Assembly: GCA_050743125.1 (NCBI GenBank)
Contig: JBOGEB010000061.1
Span: forward strand, 1-21,129
Origin: JBOGEB01 sp050743125
GTDB lineage: Bacteria; Actinomycetota; Nitriliruptoria; Euzebyales; Egibacteraceae
DNA: 21,129 bases
Direction of reading: 5' to 3'
This document shows positions 19,782-21,129 of the stretch, one piece after another. Below the pieces are notes generated by a model. The model had not been told where the DNA came from, searched no databases, and saw only the letters and a program-made list of their open reading frames with translations. The position numbers and the translations under genes are program-made. Numbering within the stretch: position 1 is the first letter of the stretch; the number at the start of each line of letters is the position of its first letter.

Positions 19782-20184
19782 CGGCCTGCTCGAGGCGTTG
19801 GATCTCAACGACGACCTGGCCGCGGAACGGTCCGTCGAGGTCAGCGACTCGTAGGTGTCGCACGCGTATACGCGCTGTGGATGTCCGGTCTCGATCACGG
19901 CCAGCGGGACGGCCGCCAGGGCCACGTCGGCCGTCCGGCGGTGGTCGGCGTGCATGTCGTTGCGCGGATGGGTGACCAGCACCTCAGGTGTCAGCCGCCG
20001 CAGCAAGTCCAGGCAGCTCTCCGCCGAATGCCGGTCGATCAGCTCGAGGCGCGCTGGCGCGTTCGACGGCGATCGTGACCATGGCGTGCTGTGCATGCAG
20101 CGTGAGTGTGCCGCCCGTCCACAGTTCGGCGTCGTCGGGATGGGCAGTCACGGCAAGCACAGTGCGGAGCGCCCCGCTGCTCAC
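19782..20184 (-). pseudogene. Frameshifted and truncated PIG-L deacetylase gene
   Basis: Three fragments in alternating frames restore a PIG-L protein. Fragment 1 (20184 to about 20055) begins at a GTG and has the zinc motif AHPDDAELWTGGTL. Fragment 2 (about 20055-19862, other frame) has LDLLRRLTPEVLVTHPRNDM then HADHRR, the second zinc motif, and RVYACDTYESLT. Fragment 3 (about 19848-19782, back in the first frame) reads DGPFRGQVVVEI. An intact homologue would have several dozen more residues between fragments 1 and 2 and a longer C terminus, so deletions accompany the two frameshifts. The GTG overlaps the exonuclease stop codon (GTGA), so it was once translationally coupled to that gene. 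The 3' end is lost where the convergent HTH-TPR gene ends. Confidence 0.8.
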
Positions 20185-21005
20185 CGCCACAGCCCCAACC
20201 GCTCCACGACTCTGGCAGCCAAGGGAAGATCCGCTGCGGTCACCGCCGGCCGCGGCGGCACGGCGGGAAGGTCCAGGTCGACTTGGAGCCGGATCAGCGC
20301 ACGCCAGGCCAGCACCTTCGCCCACGCCCGCTCAACGGCCGCACCGGCAGCCCCGGTCAGGCGACCGGCCTCCCATGCCTGCTCGAGCGTCAGCCCGTCG
20401 GCCAACAGGCGAGCCGCCCGGACTGGGCCGATCCCACGGACACCGGGGATGGTGTCGGCCGGGTCGCCGCTGAGTGCCCGAAAGTCGCACCACTGGCGCG
20501 GCTGGACCCCGTAGCGGCCGATGACCTCCGCCCGGTCCACGACGGCGCGCGTGCGCGCGCGGACCGTGTTCACGACCGTCACCTGCTCGTCGATGAGCTG
20601 GTAGAAGTCCTTGTCCATCGAGAGCACCGCCCGTGGGCGGCCGGCCGCGCGGGAGACGAGCGTGGCGATCACATCGTCGGCCTCGTGTGCTGGCGACTCG
20701 ACCCAGCCGACCCCGATCAGCTCCAGGCCGTCCTTGAGCGCCGGCAGCCAGGCGAGCGGGCTGACGTCGATATCCATGCGGTTCTGCTTGTAGTCCGGGT
20801 CGACGCCCTGGCGGGCCTTGATGCCGTCCTCGCCGTCGAAGCACACCACACACTCGACCGGCGCCCCAAGCGCCCGGCAGCTCGACCGCAGCAGCGCAAA
20901 GAAGACGAAGACAGGGGTGACGTCGGTCCCGTCGGGACTGCGGATCCTCGCGGGAAACCCGAAGGCGGCCCGCCACAGCAGGTTGAACCCGTCGACCAGC
21001 AGCAA
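20181..21005 (-). CDS. 5'-3' exonuclease (PolA N-terminal / FEN-like)
   Basis: This 274-residue stand-alone flap endonuclease/5'-3' exonuclease removes 5' flaps or RNA primers. Metal-binding acidic residues are in place: Asp5 (LLVDGFNLLWR), Asp58 (VCFDGED), Glu108-Asp110-Asp111 (EADDVIATL), Asp131 and Asp133 (SMDKDFYQLI), and Asp181/Asp184 (GDPADTIPG). The helical-arch basic residues (DYKQNR, Lys73 and Arg76) and the helix-3-turn-helix VRGIGPVRAARLL (189-201) are also present. The length fits the domain without a polymerase. The start must be the TTG at 21005, because a TAG lies in frame three codons upstream and no ATG/GTG precedes the first motif. There is no Shine-Dalgarno, and a TATACC box 14 nt upstream suggests a very short leader. 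The stop overlaps the start of the PIG-L pseudogene. Confidence 0.9.
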   Translation of the reverse strand: MLLVDGFNLLWRAAFGFPARIRSPDGTDVTPVFVFFALLRSSCRALGAPVECVVCFDGEDGIKARQGVDPDYKQNRMDIDVSPLAWLPALKDGLELIGVGWVESPAHEADDVIATLVSRAAGRPRAVLSMDKDFYQLIDEQVTVVNTVRARTRAVVDRAEVIGRYGVQPRQWCDFRALSGDPADTIPGVRGIGPVRAARLLADGLTLEQAWEAGRLTGAAGAAVERAWAKVLAWRALIRLQVDLDLPAVPPRPAVTAADLPLAARVVERLGLWR

Positions 21006-21019
21006 CGCCGCCTAATGGG

Positions 21020-21025
21020 GGTATA
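21020..21025 (-). promoter_or_regulatory. Candidate -10 box of exonuclease gene
   Basis: TATACC on the minus strand (within the palindrome GGTATACC, 21020-21027) lies 14 nt before the TTG start. It would give a leader of roughly 8 nt, consistent with the missing Shine-Dalgarno. No matching -35 is seen. The remaining bases to the window end hold nothing recognised. Confidence 0.3.
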
Positions 21026-21129
21026 CCGGGTCGAAGTAGGGTCCGGGTCCGAGCCGCCGGGTGGGTGAGCACTAACGCCGCCAGAGCTGATGTTTGAGCG
21101 CTGTAGTCAGACCGTGCCCCTGCCCGGAT

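Overview
The window is high-GC DNA with frequent GTG and occasional TTG starts, short intergenic gaps and several apparently leaderless promoters. A UTRA-type GntR regulator, an HTH-TPR regulator, a CU044_2847-type protein and a trypsin-NTPase-WD40 protein all point to an actinomycete (Actinomycetota). I cannot name the genus. No rRNA, tRNA, CRISPR array or transposase gene is visible.

Layout. 1-520: nested inverted repeats and a structured leader before a small secreted protein. 612-1774 (minus): hypB and hypA, nickel-insertion factors, without hydrogenase structural genes in view. 1863-3875 (plus): a Nudix hydrolase, then a GntR/UTRA repressor followed by a textbook promoter with a perfect 9-2-9 palindrome that matches half-sites upstream of the repressor gene. 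This promoter leads into two tiny Cys-containing genes. 3899-7856 (plus): a metabolic run of ferredoxin-reductase-type flavoprotein, PIG-L deacetylase, a redoxin-like/2OG-Fe(II) oxygenase fusion and an aldo/keto reductase. 7900-9824 (minus): a small cupin and a vanadium haloperoxidase-type protein, separated by a strong hairpin terminator. 10049-14478 (plus): a two-gene system of a CU044_2847 (trypsin-co-occurring) small protein and a 1365-residue trypsin-NTPase-WD40 protein. Its repeats form 13 regular blades plus one degenerate blade. 14737-18041 (minus): a VioB-type ferritin-like protein and an Asp-box (Ycf48-like) propeller protein. 18129-21005: an HTH-TPR regulator (plus) sits between two wrecked minus-strand genes, an ATP-dependent DNA ligase remnant and a PIG-L pseudogene. 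The PIG-L pseudogene is coupled to an intact 5'-3' exonuclease gene.

The main points for follow-up are these. (1) The protease/STAND-like/WD40 protein and its small partner look like an NTP-dependent conflict (defence or self/non-self) system with recently amplified sensor repeats. (2) A bipartite motif, TGTATCAGAC-N11-GGCTCTT, is identical at the same distance upstream of the haloperoxidase and of the Ycf48-like gene 6.6 kb away, which suggests a shared regulator or sigma factor. (3) The GntR operator system controls two uncharacterised mini-proteins. (4) An apparent insertion/deletion scar surrounds the HTH-TPR gene.
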